Below are positions 16,501 through 32,100 of a DNA stretch of 64,000 bases, one piece after another (positions within the stretch are counted from its first letter, which is position 1; the number at the start of each line of letters is the position of its first letter). A program made the position numbers and the translations under genes. Location: assembly GCA_964057225.1 (NCBI GenBank), contig OZ059894.1, forward strand, positions 18,816,476 through 18,880,475, given 5' to 3'. The notes under the pieces are model-generated. The model had not been told where the DNA came from. It was given only the letters and a program-made list of their open reading frames with translations, and did not search any database. The stretch comes from Auanema rhodensis. Lineage: Eukaryota > Nematoda > Chromadorea > Rhabditida > Rhabditidae.

Positions 16501-19348
16501 CTTCCAAAAACATTTTGACAAAAATTTTTTCGAAAAATTTCAAAATAATTTAGCAAAAAGTAGATGTTTTTAGATTCCTTTTTTCAAGGCAAAGACGATG
16601 AACAATGTTATTCAACGAAAAAAATAATTCTTCAGGGTGAAAATCGACGATATAAGTGTGAACTTATATCAGTTGATATCTCGGTGCATTTTTAAGCTAG
16701 CACAAATCTGATAACACAGATCGACGCAGCTTAAAAATCCGCATCGAATGCACTATACTACATTGAGAAACGCTTAATACAAAAATTAGTTATGATCGTT
16801 TGAAAAATGATGCATTAGTGTATGTTGAGTTTCCATGTACACTCAACATTGCTTCCAAAAACATTTTGACAAAAATTTTTTCGAAAAATTTCAAAATAAT
16901 TTAGCAAAAAGTAGATGTTTTTAGATTCCTTTTTTCAAGGCAAAGACGATGGACAATGTTATTCAACGAAAAAATTAATTCTTCAGGGTGAAAATCGCGG
17001 ATATAAGTGTGAACTTATATCAGTTGATATCTCGGTGCATTTTTAAGCTAGCGCAAATCTGATAACACAGATCGACGCAGCTTAAAAATCCGCATCGAAT
17101 GCACTATACTACATTGAGAAACGCTTAATACAAAAATTAGTTATGATCGTTTGAAAAATGATGCATTAGTGTATGTTGAGTTTCCATGTACACTCAACAT
17201 TGCTTCCAAAAACATTTTGACAAAAATTTTTTCGAAAAATTTCAAAATAATTTAGCAAAAAGTAGATGTTTTTAGATTCCTTTTTTCAAGGCAAAGACGA
17301 TGGACAATGTTATTCAACGAAAAAAATAATTCTTCAGGGTGAAAATCGAGGATATAAGTGTGAACTTATATCAGTTGATATCTCGGTGCATTTTTAAGCT
17401 AGCACAAATCTGATAACACAGATCGACGCAGCTTAAAAATCCGCATCGAATGCACTATACTACATTGAGAAACGCTTAATACAAAAATTAGTTATGATCG
17501 TTTGAAAAATGATGCATTAGTGTATGTTGAGTTTCCATGTACACTCAACATTGCTTCCAAAAACATTTTGACAAAAATTTTTTCGAAAAATTTCAAAATA
17601 ATTTAGCAAAAAGTAGATGTTTTTAGATTCCTTTTTTCAAGGCAAAGACGATGGACAATGTTATTCAACGAAAAAATTAATTCTTCAGGGTGAAAATCGA
17701 GGATATAAGTGTGAACTTATATCAGTTGATATCTCGGTGCATTTTTAAGCTAGCGCAAATCTGATAACACAGATCGACGCAGCTTAAAAATCCGCATCGA
17801 ATGCACTATACTACATTGAGAAACGCTTAATACAAAAATTAGTTATGATCGTTTGAAAAATGATGCATTAGTGTATGTTGAGTTTCCATGTACACTCAAC
17901 ATTGCTTCCAAAAACATTTTGACAAAAATTTTTTCGAAAAATTTCAAAATAATTTAGCAAAAAGTAGATGTTTTTAGATTCCTTTTTTCAAGGCAAAGAC
18001 GATGGACAATGTTATTCAACGAAAAAATTAATTCTTCAGGGTGAAAATCGAGGATATAAGTGTGAACTTATATCAGTTGATATCTCGGTGCATTTTTAAG
18101 CTAGCGCAAATCTGATAACACAGATCGACGCAGCTTAAAAATCCGCATCGAATGCACTATACTACATTGAGAAACGCTTAATACAAAAATTAGTTATGAT
18201 CGTTTGAAAAATGATGCATTAGTGTATGTTGAGTTTCCATGTACACTCAACATTGCTTCCAAAAACATTTTGACAAAAATTTTTTCGAAAAATTTCAAAA
18301 TAATTTAGCAAAAAGTAGATGTTTTTAGATTCCTTTTTTCAAGGCAAAGACGATGGACAATGTTATTCAACGAAAAAAATAATTCTTCAGGGTGAAAATC
18401 GAGGATATAAGTGTGAACTTATATCAGTTGATATCTCGGTGCATTTTTAAGCTAGCACAAATCTGATAACACAGATCGACGCAGCTTAAAAATCCGCATC
18501 GAATGCACTATACTACATTGAGAAACGCTTAATACAAAAATTAGTTATGATCGTTTGAAAAATGATGCATTAGTGTATGTTGAGTTTCCATGTACACTCA
18601 ACATTGCTTCCAAAAACATTTTGACAAAAATTTTTTCGAAAAATTTCAAAATAATTTAGCAAAAAGTAGATGTTTTTAGATTCCTTTTTTCAAGGCAAAG
18701 ACGATGGACAATGTTATTCAACGAAAAAATTAATTCTTCAGGGTGAAAATCGAGGATATAAGTGTGAACTTATATCAGTTGATATCTCGGTGCATTTTTA
18801 AGCTAGCGCAAATCTGATAACACAGATCGACGCAGCTTAAAAATCCGCATCGAATGCACTATACTACATGGAGAAACGCTTAATACAAAAATTAGTTATG
18901 ATCGTTTGAAAAATGATGCATTAGTGTATGTTGAGTTTCCATGTACACTCAACATTGCTTCCAAAAACATTTTGACAAAAATTTTTTCGAAAAATTTCAA
19001 AATAATTTAGCAAAAAGTAGATGTTTTTAGATTCCTTTTTTCAAGGCAAAGACGATGGACAATGTTATTCAACGAAAAAATTAATTCTTCAGGGTGAAAA
19101 TCGAGGATATAAGTGTGAACTTATATCAGTTGATATCTCGGTGCATTTTTAAGCTAGCGCAAATCTGATAACACAGATCGACGCAGCTTAAAAATCCGCA
19201 TCGAATGCACTATACTACATTGAGAAACGCTTAATACAAAAATTAGTTATGATCGTTTGAAAAATGATGCATTAGTGTATGTTGAGTTTCCATGTACACT
19301 CAACATTGCTTCCAAAAACATTTTGACAAAAATTTTTTCGAAAAATTT

Positions 19349-22156
19349 CAAGATAATATAGCAAAAAGTAGATGTTTTTAGATTCCTTTTTTCAAGGCAA
19401 AGACGATGGACAATGTTATTCAACGAAAAAATTAATTCTTCAGGGTGAAAATCGAGGATATAAGTGTGAACTTATATCAGTTGAGATCTCGGTGCATTTT
19501 TAAGCTAGCGCAAATCTGATAACACAGATCGACGCAGCTTGAAAATCCGCATCGAATGCACTATACTACATTGAGAAACGCTTAATACAAAAATTAGTTA
19601 TGATCGTTTGAAAAATGATGCATTAGTGTATGTTGAGTTTCCATGTACACTCAACATTGCTTCCAAAAACATTTTGACAAAAATTTTTTCGAAAAATTTC
19701 AAGATAAATTAGCAAAAAATAGATGTTTTTAGATTCCTTCTTTCAAGGCAAAGACGATGGACAATGTTATTCAACAAAAAAATTAATTCTTCAGGGTGAA
19801 AATCGAGGATATAAGTGTGAACTTATATCAGTTGATATCTCGGTGCATTTTTAAGCTAGCGCAAATCTGATAACACAGATCGACGCAGCTTAAAAATCCG
19901 CATCGAATGCACTATACTACATTGAGAAACGCTTAATACAAAAATTAGTTATGATCGTTTGAAAAATGATGCATTAGTGTATGTTGAGTTTCCATGTACA
20001 CTCAACATTGCTTCCAGAAACATTTTGACAAAAATTTTTTCGAAAAATTTCAAAATAATTTAGCAAAAAGTAGATGTTTTTAGATTCCTTTTTTCAAGGC
20101 AAAGACGATGGACAATGTTATTCAACGAAAAAATTAATTCTTCAGGGTGAAAATCGAGGATATAAGTGTGAACTTATATCAGTTGATATCTCGGTGCATT
20201 TTTAAGCTAGCGCAAATCTGATAACACAGATCGACGCAGCTTAAAAATCCGCATCGAATGCACTATACTACATTGAGAAACGCTTAATACAAAAATTAGT
20301 TATGATCGTTTGAAAAATGATGCATTAGTGTATGTTGAGTTTCCATGTACACTCAACATTGCTTCCAAAAACATTTTGACAAAAATTTTTTCGAAAAATT
20401 TCAAAATAATTTAGCAAAAAGTAGATGTTTTTAGATTCCTTTTTTCAAGGCAAAGACGATGGACAATGTTATTCAACGAAAAAATTAATTCTTCAGGGTG
20501 AAAATCGAGGATATAAGTGTGAACTTATATCAGTTGATATCTCGGTGCATTTTTAAGCTAGCGCAAATCTGATAACACAGATCGACGCAGCTTAAAAATC
20601 CGCATCGAATGCACTATACTACATTGAGAAACGCTTAATACAAAAATTAGTTATGATCGTTTGAAAAATGATGCATTAGTGTATGTTGAGTTTCCATGTA
20701 CACTCAACATTGCTTCCAAAAACATTTTGACAAAAATTTTTTCGAAAAATTTCAAGATAATATAGCAAAAAGTAGATGTTTTTAGATTCCTTTTTTCAAG
20801 GCAAAGACGATGGACAATGTTATTCAACGAAAAAATTAATTCTTCAGGGTGAAAATCGAGGATATAAGTGTGAACTTATATCAGTTGAGATCTCGGTGCA
20901 TTTTTAAGCTAGCGCAAATCTGATAACACAGATCGACGCAGCTTGAAAATCCGCATCGAATGCACTATACTACATTGAGAAACGCTTAATACAAAAATTA
21001 GTTATGATCGTTTGAAAAATGATGCATTAGTGTATGTTGAGTTTCCATGTACACTCAACATTGCTTCCAAAAACATTTTGACAAAAATTTTTTCGAAAAA
21101 TTTCAAGATAAATTAGCAAAAAATAGATGTTTTTAGATTCCTTCTTTCAAGGCAAAGACGATGGACAATGTTATTCAACAAAAAAATTAATTCTTCAGGG
21201 TGAAAATCGAGGATATAAGTGTGAACTTATATCAGTTGATATCTCGGTGCATTTTTAAGCTAGCGCAAATCTGATAACACAGATCGACGCAGCTTAAAAA
21301 TCCGCATCGAATGCACTATACTACATTGAGAAACGCTTAATACAAAAATTAGTTATGATCGTTTGAAAAATGATGCATTAGTGTATGTTGAGTTTCCATG
21401 TACACTCAACATTGCTTCCAGAAACATTTTGACAAAAATTTTTTCGAAAAATTTCAAGATAATTTAGCAAAAAGTAGATGTTTTTAGATTCCTTTTTTCA
21501 AGGCAAAGACGATGGACAATGTTATTCAACGAAAAAATTAATTCTTCAGGGTGAAAATCGAGGATATAAGTGTGAACTTATATCAGTTGATATCTCGGTG
21601 CATTTTTAAGCTAGCGCAAATCTGATAACACAGATCGACGCAGCTTAAAAATCCGCATCGAATGCACTATACTACATTGAGAAACGCTTAATACAAAAAT
21701 TAGTTATGATCGTTTGAAAAATGATGCATTAGTGTATGTTGAGTTTCCATGTACACTCAACATTGCTTCCAAAAACATTTTGACAAAAATTTTTTCGAAA
21801 AATTTCAAAATAATTTAGCAAAAAGTAGATGTTTTTAGATTCCTTTTTTCAAGGCAAAGACGATGAACAATGTTATTCAACGAAAAAAATAATTCTTCAG
21901 GGTGAAAATCGAGGATATAAGTGTGAACTTATATCAGTTGATATCTCGGTGCATTTTTAAGCTAGCGCAAATCTGATAACACAGATCGACGCAGCTTAAA
22001 AATCCGCATCGAATGCACTATACTACATTGAGAAACGCTTAATACAAAAATTAGTTATGATCGTTTGAAAAATGATGCATTAGTGTATGTTGAGTTTCCA
22101 TGTACACTCAACATTGCTTCCAAAAACATTTTGACAAAAATTTTTTCGAAAAATTT
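19349..22156. repeat. 4-mer higher-order repeat, two tandem copies
   Basis: The diagnostic series CAAGATAATATAG, then GTTGAGATC with CTTGAAAATCC, then CAAGATAAATTAG with CCTTCTTTC, then CCAGAAAC starts at 19349 and again at 20753, exactly 1404 bp (4 x 351) apart. A third, diverged start (CAAGATAACTTAG) occurs at 22157, again 1404 bp on, and another full series at 24614 (11 x 351 after 20753). Confidence 0.85.
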
Positions 22157-25100
22157 CAAGATAACTTAGCAAAAAGTAGATGTTTTTAGATTCCTTTTTT
22201 CAAGGCAAAGACGATGGACAATGTTATTCAACGAAAAAATTAATTCTTCAGGGTGAAAATCGAGGATATAAGTGTGAACTTATATCAGTTGAGATCTCGG
22301 TGCATTTTTAAGCTAGCGCAAATCTGATAACACAGATCGACGCAGCTTGAAAATCCGCATCGAATGCACTATACTACATTGAGAAACGCTTAATACAAAA
22401 ATTAGTTATGATCGTTTGAAAAATGATGCATTAGTGTATGTTGAGTTTCCATGTACACTCAACATTGCTTCCAAAAACATTTTGACAAAAATTTTTTCGA
22501 AAAATTTCAAAATAAATTAGCAAAAAATAGATGTTTTTAGATTCCTTCTTTCAAGGCAAAGACGATGAACAATGTTATTCAACGAAAAAATTAATTCTTC
22601 AGGGTGAAAATCGAGGATATAAGTGTGAACTTATATCAGTTGAGATCTCGGTGCATTTTTAAGCTAGCGCAAATCTGATAACACAGATCGACGCAGCTTA
22701 AAAATCCGCATCGAATGCATTATACTACATTGAGAAACGCTTAATACAAAAATTAGTTATGATCGTTTGAAAAATGATGCATTAGTGTATGTTGAGTTTC
22801 CATGTACACTCAACATTGCTTCCAAAAACATTTTGACAAAAATTTTTTCGAAAAATTTCAAAATAATTTAGCAAAAAGTAGATGTTTTTAGATTCCTTTT
22901 TTCAAGGCAAAGACGATGGACAATGTTATTCAACGAAAAAATTAATTCTTCAGGGTGAAAATCGAGGATATAAGTGTGAACTTATATCAGTTGATATCTC
23001 GGTGCATTTTTAAGCTAGCGCAAATCTGATAACACAGATCGACGCAGCTTAAAAATCCGCATCGAATGCACTATACTACATTGAGAAACGCTTAATACAA
23101 AAATTAGTTATGATCGTTTGAAAAATGATGCATTAGTGTATGTTGAGTTTCCATGTACACTCAACATTGCTTCCAAAAACATTTTGACAAAAATTTTTTC
23201 GAAAAATTTCAAAATAATTTAGCAAAAAGTAGATGTTTTTAGATTCCTTTTTTCAAGGCAAAGACGATGGACAATGTTATTCAACGAAAAAAATAATTCT
23301 TCAGGGTGAAAATCGAGGATATAAGTGTGAACTTATATCAGTTGATATCTCGGTGCATTTTTAAGCTAGCGCAAATCTGATAACACAGATCGACGCAGCT
23401 TAAAAATCCGCATCGAATGCACTATACTACATTGAGAAACGCTTAATACAAAAATTAGTTATGATCGTTTGAAAAATGATGCATTAGTGTATGTTGAGTT
23501 TCCATGTACACTCAACATTGCTTCCAAAAACATTTTGACAAAAATTTTTTCGAAAAATTTCAAAATAATTTAGCAAAAAGTAGATGTTTTTAGATTCCTT
23601 TTTTCAAGGCAAAGACGATGGACAATGTTATTCAACGAAAAAATTAATTCTTCAGGGTGAAAATCGAGGATATAAGTGTGAACTTATATCAGTTGATATC
23701 TCGGTGCATTTTTAAGCTAGCGCAAATCTGATAACACAGATCGACGCAGCTTAAAAATCCGCATCGAATGCACTATACTACATTGAGAAACGCTTAATAC
23801 AAAAATTAGTTATGATCGTTTGAAAAATGATGCATTAGTGTATGTTGAGTTTCCATGTACACTCAACATTGCTTCCAAAAACATTTTGACAAAAATTTTT
23901 TCGAAAAATTTCAAAATAATTTAGCAAAAAGTAGATGTTTTTAGATTCCTTTTTTCAAGGCAAAGACGATGGACAATGTTATTCAACGAAAAAAATAATT
24001 CTTCAGGGTGAAAATCGAGGATATAAGTGTGAACTTATATCAGTTGATATCTCGGTGCATTTTTAAGCTAGCGCAAATCTGATAACACAGATCGACGCAG
24101 CTTAAAAATCCGCATCGAATGCACTATACTACATTGAGAAACGCTTAATACAAAAATTAGTTATGATCGTTTGAAAAATGATGCATTAGTGTATGTTGAG
24201 TTTCCATGTACACTCAACATTGCTTCCAAAAACATTTTGACAAAAATTTTTTCGAAAAATTTCAAAATAATTTAGCAAAAAGTAGATGTTTTTAGATTCC
24301 TTTTTTCAAGGCAAAGACGATGGACAATGTTATTCAACGAAAAAATTAATTCTTCAGGGTGAAAATCGAGGATATAAGTGTGAACTTATATCAGTTGATA
24401 TCTCGGTGCATTTTTAAGCTAGCGCAAATCTGATAACACAGATCGACGCAGCTTAAAAATCCGCATCGAATGCACTATACTACATTGAGAAACGCTTAAT
24501 ACAAAAATTAGTTATGATCGTTTGAAAAATGATGCATTAGTGTATGTTGAGTTTCCATGTACACTCAACATTGCTTCCAAAAACATTTTGACAAAAATTT
24601 TTTCGAAAAATTTCAAGATAATATAGCAAAAAGTAGATGTTTTTAGATTCCTTTTTTCAAGGCAAAGACGATGGACAATGTTATTCAACGAAAAAATTAA
24701 TTCTTCAGGGTGAAAATCGAGGATATAAGTGTGAACTTATATCAGTTGAGATCTCGGTGCATTTTTAAGCTAGCGCAAATCTGATAACACAGATCGACGC
24801 AGCTTGAAAATCCGCATCGAATGCACTATACTACATTGAGAAACGCTTAATACAAAAATTAGTTATGATCGTTTGAAAAATGATGCATTAGTGTATGTTG
24901 AGTTTCCATGTACACTCAACATTGCTTCCAAAAACATTTTGACAAAAATTTTTTCGAAAAATTTCAAGATAAATTAGCAAAAAATAGATGTTTTTAGATT
25001 CCTTCTTTCAAGGCAAAGACGATGGACAATGTTATTCAACAAAAAAATTAATTCTTCAGGGTGAAAATCGAGGATATAAGTGTGAACTTATATCAGTTGA

Positions 25101-28100
25101 TATCTCGGTGCATTTTTAAGCTAGCGCAAATCTGATAACACAGATCGACGCAGCTTAAAAATCCGCATCGAATGCACTATACTACATTGAGAAACGCTTA
25201 ATACAAAAATTAGTTATGATCGTTTGAAAAATGATGCATTAGTGTATGTTGAGTTTCCATGTACACTCAACATTGCTTCCAGAAACATTTTGACAAAAAT
25301 TTTTTCGAAAAATTTCAAAATAATTTAGCAAAAAGTAGATGTTTTTAGATTCCTTTTTTCAAGGCAAAGACGATGGACAATGTTATTCAACGAAAAAATT
25401 AATTCTTCAGGGTGAAAATCGAGGATATAAGTGTGAACTTATATCAGTTGATATCTCGGTGCATTTTTAAGCTAGCGCAAATCTGATAACACAGATCGAC
25501 GCAGCTTAAAAATCCGCATCGAATGCACTATACTACATTGAGAAACGCTTAATACAAAAATTAGTTATGATCGTTTGAAAAATGATGCATTAGTGTATGT
25601 TGAGTTTCCATGTACACTCAACATTGCTTCCAAAAACATTTTGACAAAAATTTTTTCGAAAAATTTCAAAATAATTTAGCAAAAAGTAGATGTTTTTAGA
25701 TTCCTTTTTTCAAGGCAAAGACGATGAACAATGTTATTCAACGAAAAAAATAATTCTTCAGGGTGAAAATCGAGGATATAAGTGTGAACTTATATCAGTT
25801 GATATCTCGGTGCATTTTTAAGCTAGCGCAAATCTGATAACACAGATCGACGCAGCTTAAAAATCCGCATCGAATGCACTATACTACATTGAGAAACGCT
25901 TAATACAAAAATTAGTTATGATCGTTTGAAAAATGATGCATTAGTGTATGTTGAGTTTCCATGTACACTCAACATTGCTTCCAAAAACATTTTGACAAAA
26001 ATTTTTTCGAAAAATTTCAAGATAAATTAGCAAAAAATAGATGTTTTTAGATTCCTTCTTTCAAGGCAAAGACGATGGACAATGTTATTCAACAAAAAAA
26101 TTAATTCTTCAGGGTGAAAATCGAGGATATAAGTGTGAACTTATATCAGTTGATATCTCGGTGCATTTTTAAGCTAGCGCAAATCTGATAACACAGATCG
26201 ACGCAGCTTAAAAATCCGCATCGAATGCACTATACTACATTGAGAAACGCTTAATACAAAAATTAGTTATGATCGTTTGAAAAATGATGCATTAGTGTAT
26301 GTTGAGTTTCCATGTACACTCAACATTGCTTCCAGAAACATTTTGACAAAAATTTTTTCGAAAAATTTCAAAATAATTTAGCAAAAAGTAGATGTTTTTA
26401 GATTCCTTTTTTCAAGGCAAAGACGATGGACAATGTTATTCAACGAAAAAATTAATTCTTCAGGGTGAAAATCGAGGATATAAGTGTGAACTTATATCAG
26501 TTGATATCTCGGTGCATTTTTAAGCTAGCGCAAATCTGATAACACAGATCGACGCAGCTTAAAAATCCGCATCGAATGCACTATACTACATTGAGAAACG
26601 CTTAATACAAAAATTAGTTATGATCGTTTGAAAAATGATGCATTAGTGTATGTTGAGTTTCCATGTACACTCAACATTGCTTCCAAAAACATTTTGACAA
26701 AAATTTTTTCGAAAAATTTCAAAATAATTTAGCAAAAAGTAGATGTTTTTAGATTCCTTTTTTCAAGGCAAAGACGATGGACAATGTTATTCAACGAAAA
26801 AAATAATTCTTCAGGGTGAAAATCGAGGATATAAGTGTGAACTTATATCAGTTGATATCTCGGTGCATTTTTAAGCTAGCACAAATCTGATAACACAGAT
26901 CGACGCAGCTTAAAAATCCGCATCGAATGCACTATACTACATTGAGAAACGCTTAATACAAAAATTAGTTATGATCGTTTGAAAAATGATGCATTAGTGT
27001 ATGTTGAGTTTCCATGTACACTCAACATTGCTTCCAAAAACATTTTGACAAAAATTTTTTCGAAAAATTTCAAAATAATTTAGCAAAAAGTAGATGTTTT
27101 TAGATTCCTTTTTTCAAGGCAAAGACGATGGACAATGTTATTCAACGAAAAAATTAATTCTTCAGGGTGAAAATCGAGGATATAAGTGTGAACTTATATC
27201 AGTTGATATCTCGGTGCATTTTTAAGCTAGCGCAAATCTGATAACACAGATCGACGCAGCTTAAAAATCCGCATCGAATGCACTATACTACATTGAGAAA
27301 CGCTTAATACAAAAATTAGTTATGATCGTTTGAAAAATGATGCATTAGTGTATGTTGAGTTTCCATGTACACTCAACATTGCTTCCAAAAACATTTTGAC
27401 AAAAATTTTTTCGAAAAATTTCAAAATAATTTAGCAAAAAGTAGATGTTTTTAGATTCCTTTTTTCAAGGCAAAGACGATGGACAATGTTATTCAACGAA
27501 AAAATTAATTCTTCAGGGTGAAAATCGAGGATATAAGTGTGAACTTATATCAGTTGATATCTCGGTGCATTTTTAAGCTAGCACAAATCTGATAACACAG
27601 ATCGACGCAGCTTAAAAATCCGCATCGAATGCACTATACTACATTGAGAAACGCTTAATACAAAAATTAGTTATGATCGTTTGAAAAATGATGCATTAGT
27701 GTATGTTGAGTTTCCATGTACACTCAACATTGCTTCCAAAAACATTTTGACAAAAATTTTTTCGAAAAATTTCAAAATAATTTAGCAAAAAGTAGATGTT
27801 TTTAGATTCCTTTTTTCAAGGCAAAGACGATGGACAATGTTATTCAACGAAAAAATTAATTCTTCAGGGTGAAAATCGAGGATATAAGTGTGAACTTATA
27901 TATCAGTTGATATCTCGGTGCATTTTTAAGCTAGCGCAAATCTGATAACACAGATCGACGCAGCTTAAAAATCCGCATCGAATGCACTATACTACATTGA
28001 GAAACGCTTAATACAAAAATTAGTTATGATCGTTTGAAAAATGATGCATTAGTGTATGTTGAGTTTCCATGTACACTCAACATTGCTTCCAAAAACATTT

Positions 28101-29180
28101 TGACAAAAATTTTTTCGAAAAATTTCAAAATAATTTAGCAAAAAGTAGATGTTTTTAGATTCCTTTTTTCAAGGCAAAGACGATGGACAATGTTATTCAA
28201 CGAAAAAATTAATTCTTCAGGGTGAAAATCGAGGATATAAGTGTGAACTTATATATCAGTTGATATCTCGGTGCATTTTTAAGCTAGCGCAAATCTGATA
28301 ACACAGATCGACGCAGCTTAAAAATCCGCATCGAATGCACTATACTACATTGAGAAACGCTTAATACAAAAATTAGTTATGATCGTTTGAAAAATGATGC
28401 ATTAGTGTATGTTGAGTTTCCATGTACACTCAACATTGCTTCCAAAAACATTTTGACAAAAATTTTTTCGAAAAATTTCAAAATAATTTAGCAAAAAGTA
28501 GATGTTTTTAGATTCCTTTTTTCAAGGCAAAGACGATGGACAATGTTATTCAACGAAAAAAATAATTCTTCAGGGTGAAAATCGAGGATATAAGTGTGAA
28601 CTTATATCAGTTGATATCTCGGTGCATTTTTAAGCTAGCACAAATCTGATAACACAGATCGACGCAGCTTAAAAATCCGCATCGAATGCACTATACTACA
28701 TTGAGAAACGCTTAATACAAAAATTAGTTATGATCGTTTGAAAAATGATGCATTAGTGTATGTTGAGTTTCCATGTACACTCAACATTGCTTCCAAAAAC
28801 ATTTTGACAAAAATTTTTTCGAAAAATTTCAAAATAATTTAGCAAAAAGTAGATGTTTTTAGATTCCTTTTTTCAAGGCAAAGACGATGGACAATGTTAT
28901 TCAACGAAAAAATTAATTCTTCAGGGTGAAAATCGAGGATATAAGTGTGAACTTATATCAGTTGATATCTCGGTGCATTTTTAAGCTAGCGCAAATCTGA
29001 TAACACAGATCGACGCAGCTTAAAAATCCGCATCGAATGCACTATACTACATTGAGAAACGCTTAATACAAAAATTAGTTATGATCGTTTGAAAAATGAT
29101 GCATTAGTGTATGTTGAGTTTCCATGTACACTCAACATTGCTTCCAAAAACATTTTGACAAAAATTTTTTCGAAAAATTT

Positions 29181-32100
29181 CAAGATAATATAGCAAAAAG
29201 TAGATGTTTTTAGATTCCTTTTTTCAAGGCAAAGACGATGGACAATGTTATTCAACGAAAAAATTAATTCTTCAGGGTGAAAATCGAGGATATAAGTGTG
29301 AACTTATATCAGTTGAGATCTCGGTGCATTTTTAAGCTAGCGCAAATCTGATAACACAGATCGACGCAGCTTGAAAATCCGCATCGAATGCACTATACTA
29401 CATTGAGAAACGCTTAATACAAAAATTAGTTATGATCGTTTGAAAAATGATGCATTAGTGTATGTTGAGTTTCCATGTACACTCAACATTGCTTCCAAAA
29501 ACATTTTGACAAAAATTTTTTCGAAAAATTTAAAGATAAATTAGCAAAAAATAGATGTTTTTAGATTCCTTCTTTCAAGGCAAAGACGATGGACAATGTT
29601 ATTCAACAAAAAAATTAATTCTTCAGGGTGAAAATCGAGGATATAAGTGTGAACTTATATGAGTTGATATCTCGGTGCATTTTTAAGCTAGCGCAAATCT
29701 GATAACACAGATCGACGCAGCTTAAAAATCCGCATCGAATGCACTATACTACATTGAGAAACGCTTAATACAAAAATTAGTTATGATCGTTTGAAAAATG
29801 ATCCATTAGTGTATGTTGAGTTTCCATGTACACTCAACATTGCTTCCAAAAACATTTTGACAAAAATTTTTTCGAAAAATTTCAAAATAATTTAGCAAAA
29901 AGTAGATGTTTTTAGATTCCATTTTTTAAGGCAAAGACGATGGACAATGTTATTCAACGAAAAAATTAATTCTTCAGGGTGAAAATCGAGGATATAAGTG
30001 TGAACTTATATCAGTTGATATCTCGGTGCATTTTTAAGCTAGCGCAAATCTGATAACACAGATCGACGCAGCTTAAAAATCCGCATCGAATGCACTATAC
30101 TACATTGAGAAACGCTTAATACAAAAATTAGTTATGATCGTTTGAAAAATGATGCATTAGTGTATGTTGAGTTTCCATGTACACTCAACATTGCTTCCAA
30201 AAACATTTTGACAAAAATTTTTTCGAAAAATTTAAAGATAAATTAGCAAAAAATAGATGTTTTTAGATTCCTTCTTTCAAGGCAAAGACGATGGACAATG
30301 TTATTCAACAAAAAAATTAATTCTTCAGGGTGAAAATCGAGGATATAAGTGTGAACTTATATCAGTTGATATCTCGGTGCATTTTTAAGCTAGCGCAAAT
30401 CTGATAACACAGATCGACGCAGCTTAAAAATCCGCATCGAATGCACTATACTACATTGAGAAACGCTTAATACAAAAATTAGTTATGATCGTTTGAAAAA
30501 TGATCCATTAGTGTATGTTGAGTTTCCATGTACACTCAACATTGCTTCCAAAAACATTTTGACAAAAATTTTTTCGAAAAATTTCAAAATAATTTAGCAA
30601 AAAGTAGATGTTTTTAGATTCCATTTTTTAAGGCAAAGACGATGGACAATGTTATTCAACGAAAAAATTAATTCTTCAGGGTGAAAATCGAGGATATAAG
30701 TGTGAACTTATATCAGTTGATATCTCGGTGCATTTTTAAGCTAGCGCAAATCTGATAACACAGATCGACGCAGCTTAAAAATCCGCATCGAATGCACTAT
30801 ACTACATTGAGAAACGCTTAATACAAAAATTAGTTATGATCGTTTGAAAAATGATGCATTAGTGTATGTTGAGTTTCCATGTACACTCAACATTGCTTCC
30901 AAAAACATTTTGACAAAAATTTTTTCGAAAAATTTCAAAATAATTTAGCAAAAAGTAGATGTTTTTAGATTCCTTTTTTCAAGGCAAAGACGATGGACAA
31001 TGTTATTCAACGAAAAAAATAATTCTTCAGGGTGAAAATCGAGGATATAAGTGTGAACTTATATCAGTTGATATCTCGGTGCATTTTTAAGCTAGCACAA
31101 ATCTGATAACACAGATCGACGCAGCTTAAAAATCCGCATCGAATGCACTATACTACATTGAGAAACGCTTAATACAAAAATTAGTTATGATCGTTTGAAA
31201 AATGATGCATTAGTGTATGTTGAGTTTCCATGTACACTCAACATTGCTTCCAAAAACATTTTGACAAAAATTTTTTCGAAAAATTTCAAAATAATTTAGC
31301 AAAAAGTAGATGTTTTTAGATTCCTTTTTTCAAGGCAAAGACGATGGACAATGTTATTCAACGAAAAAAATAATTCTTCAGGGTGAAAATCGAGGATATA
31401 AGTGTGAACTTATATCAGTTGATATCTCGGTGCATTTTTAAGCTAGCACAAATCTGATAACACAGATCGACGCAGCTTAAAAATCCGCATCGAATGCACT
31501 ATACTACATTGAGAAACGCTTAATACAAAAATTAGTTATGATCGTTTGAAAAATGATGCATTAGTGTATGTTGAGTTTCCATGTACACTCAACATTGCTT
31601 CCAAAAACATTTTGACAAAAATTTTTTCGAAAAATTTCAAAATAATTTAGCAAAAAGTAGATGTTTTTAGATTCCTTTTTTCAAGGCAAAGACGATGGAC
31701 AATGTTATTCAACGAAAAAAATAATTCTTCAGGGTGAAAATCGAGGATATAAGTGTGAACTTATATCAGTTGATATCTCGGTGCATTTTTAAGCTAGCGC
31801 AAATCTGATAACACAGATCGACGCAGCTTAAAAATCCGCATCGAATGCACTATACTACATTGAGAAACGCTTAATACAAAAATTAGTTATGATCGTTTGA
31901 AAAATGATGCATTAGTGTATGTTGAGTTTCCATGTACACTCAACATTGCTTCCAAAAACATTTTGACAAAAATTTTTTCGAAAAATTTCAAAATAATTTA
32001 GCAAAAAGTAGATGTTTTTAGATTCCTTTTTCAAGGCAAAGACGATGGACAATGTTATTCAACGAAAAAAATAATTCTTCAGGGTGAAAATCGAGGATAT

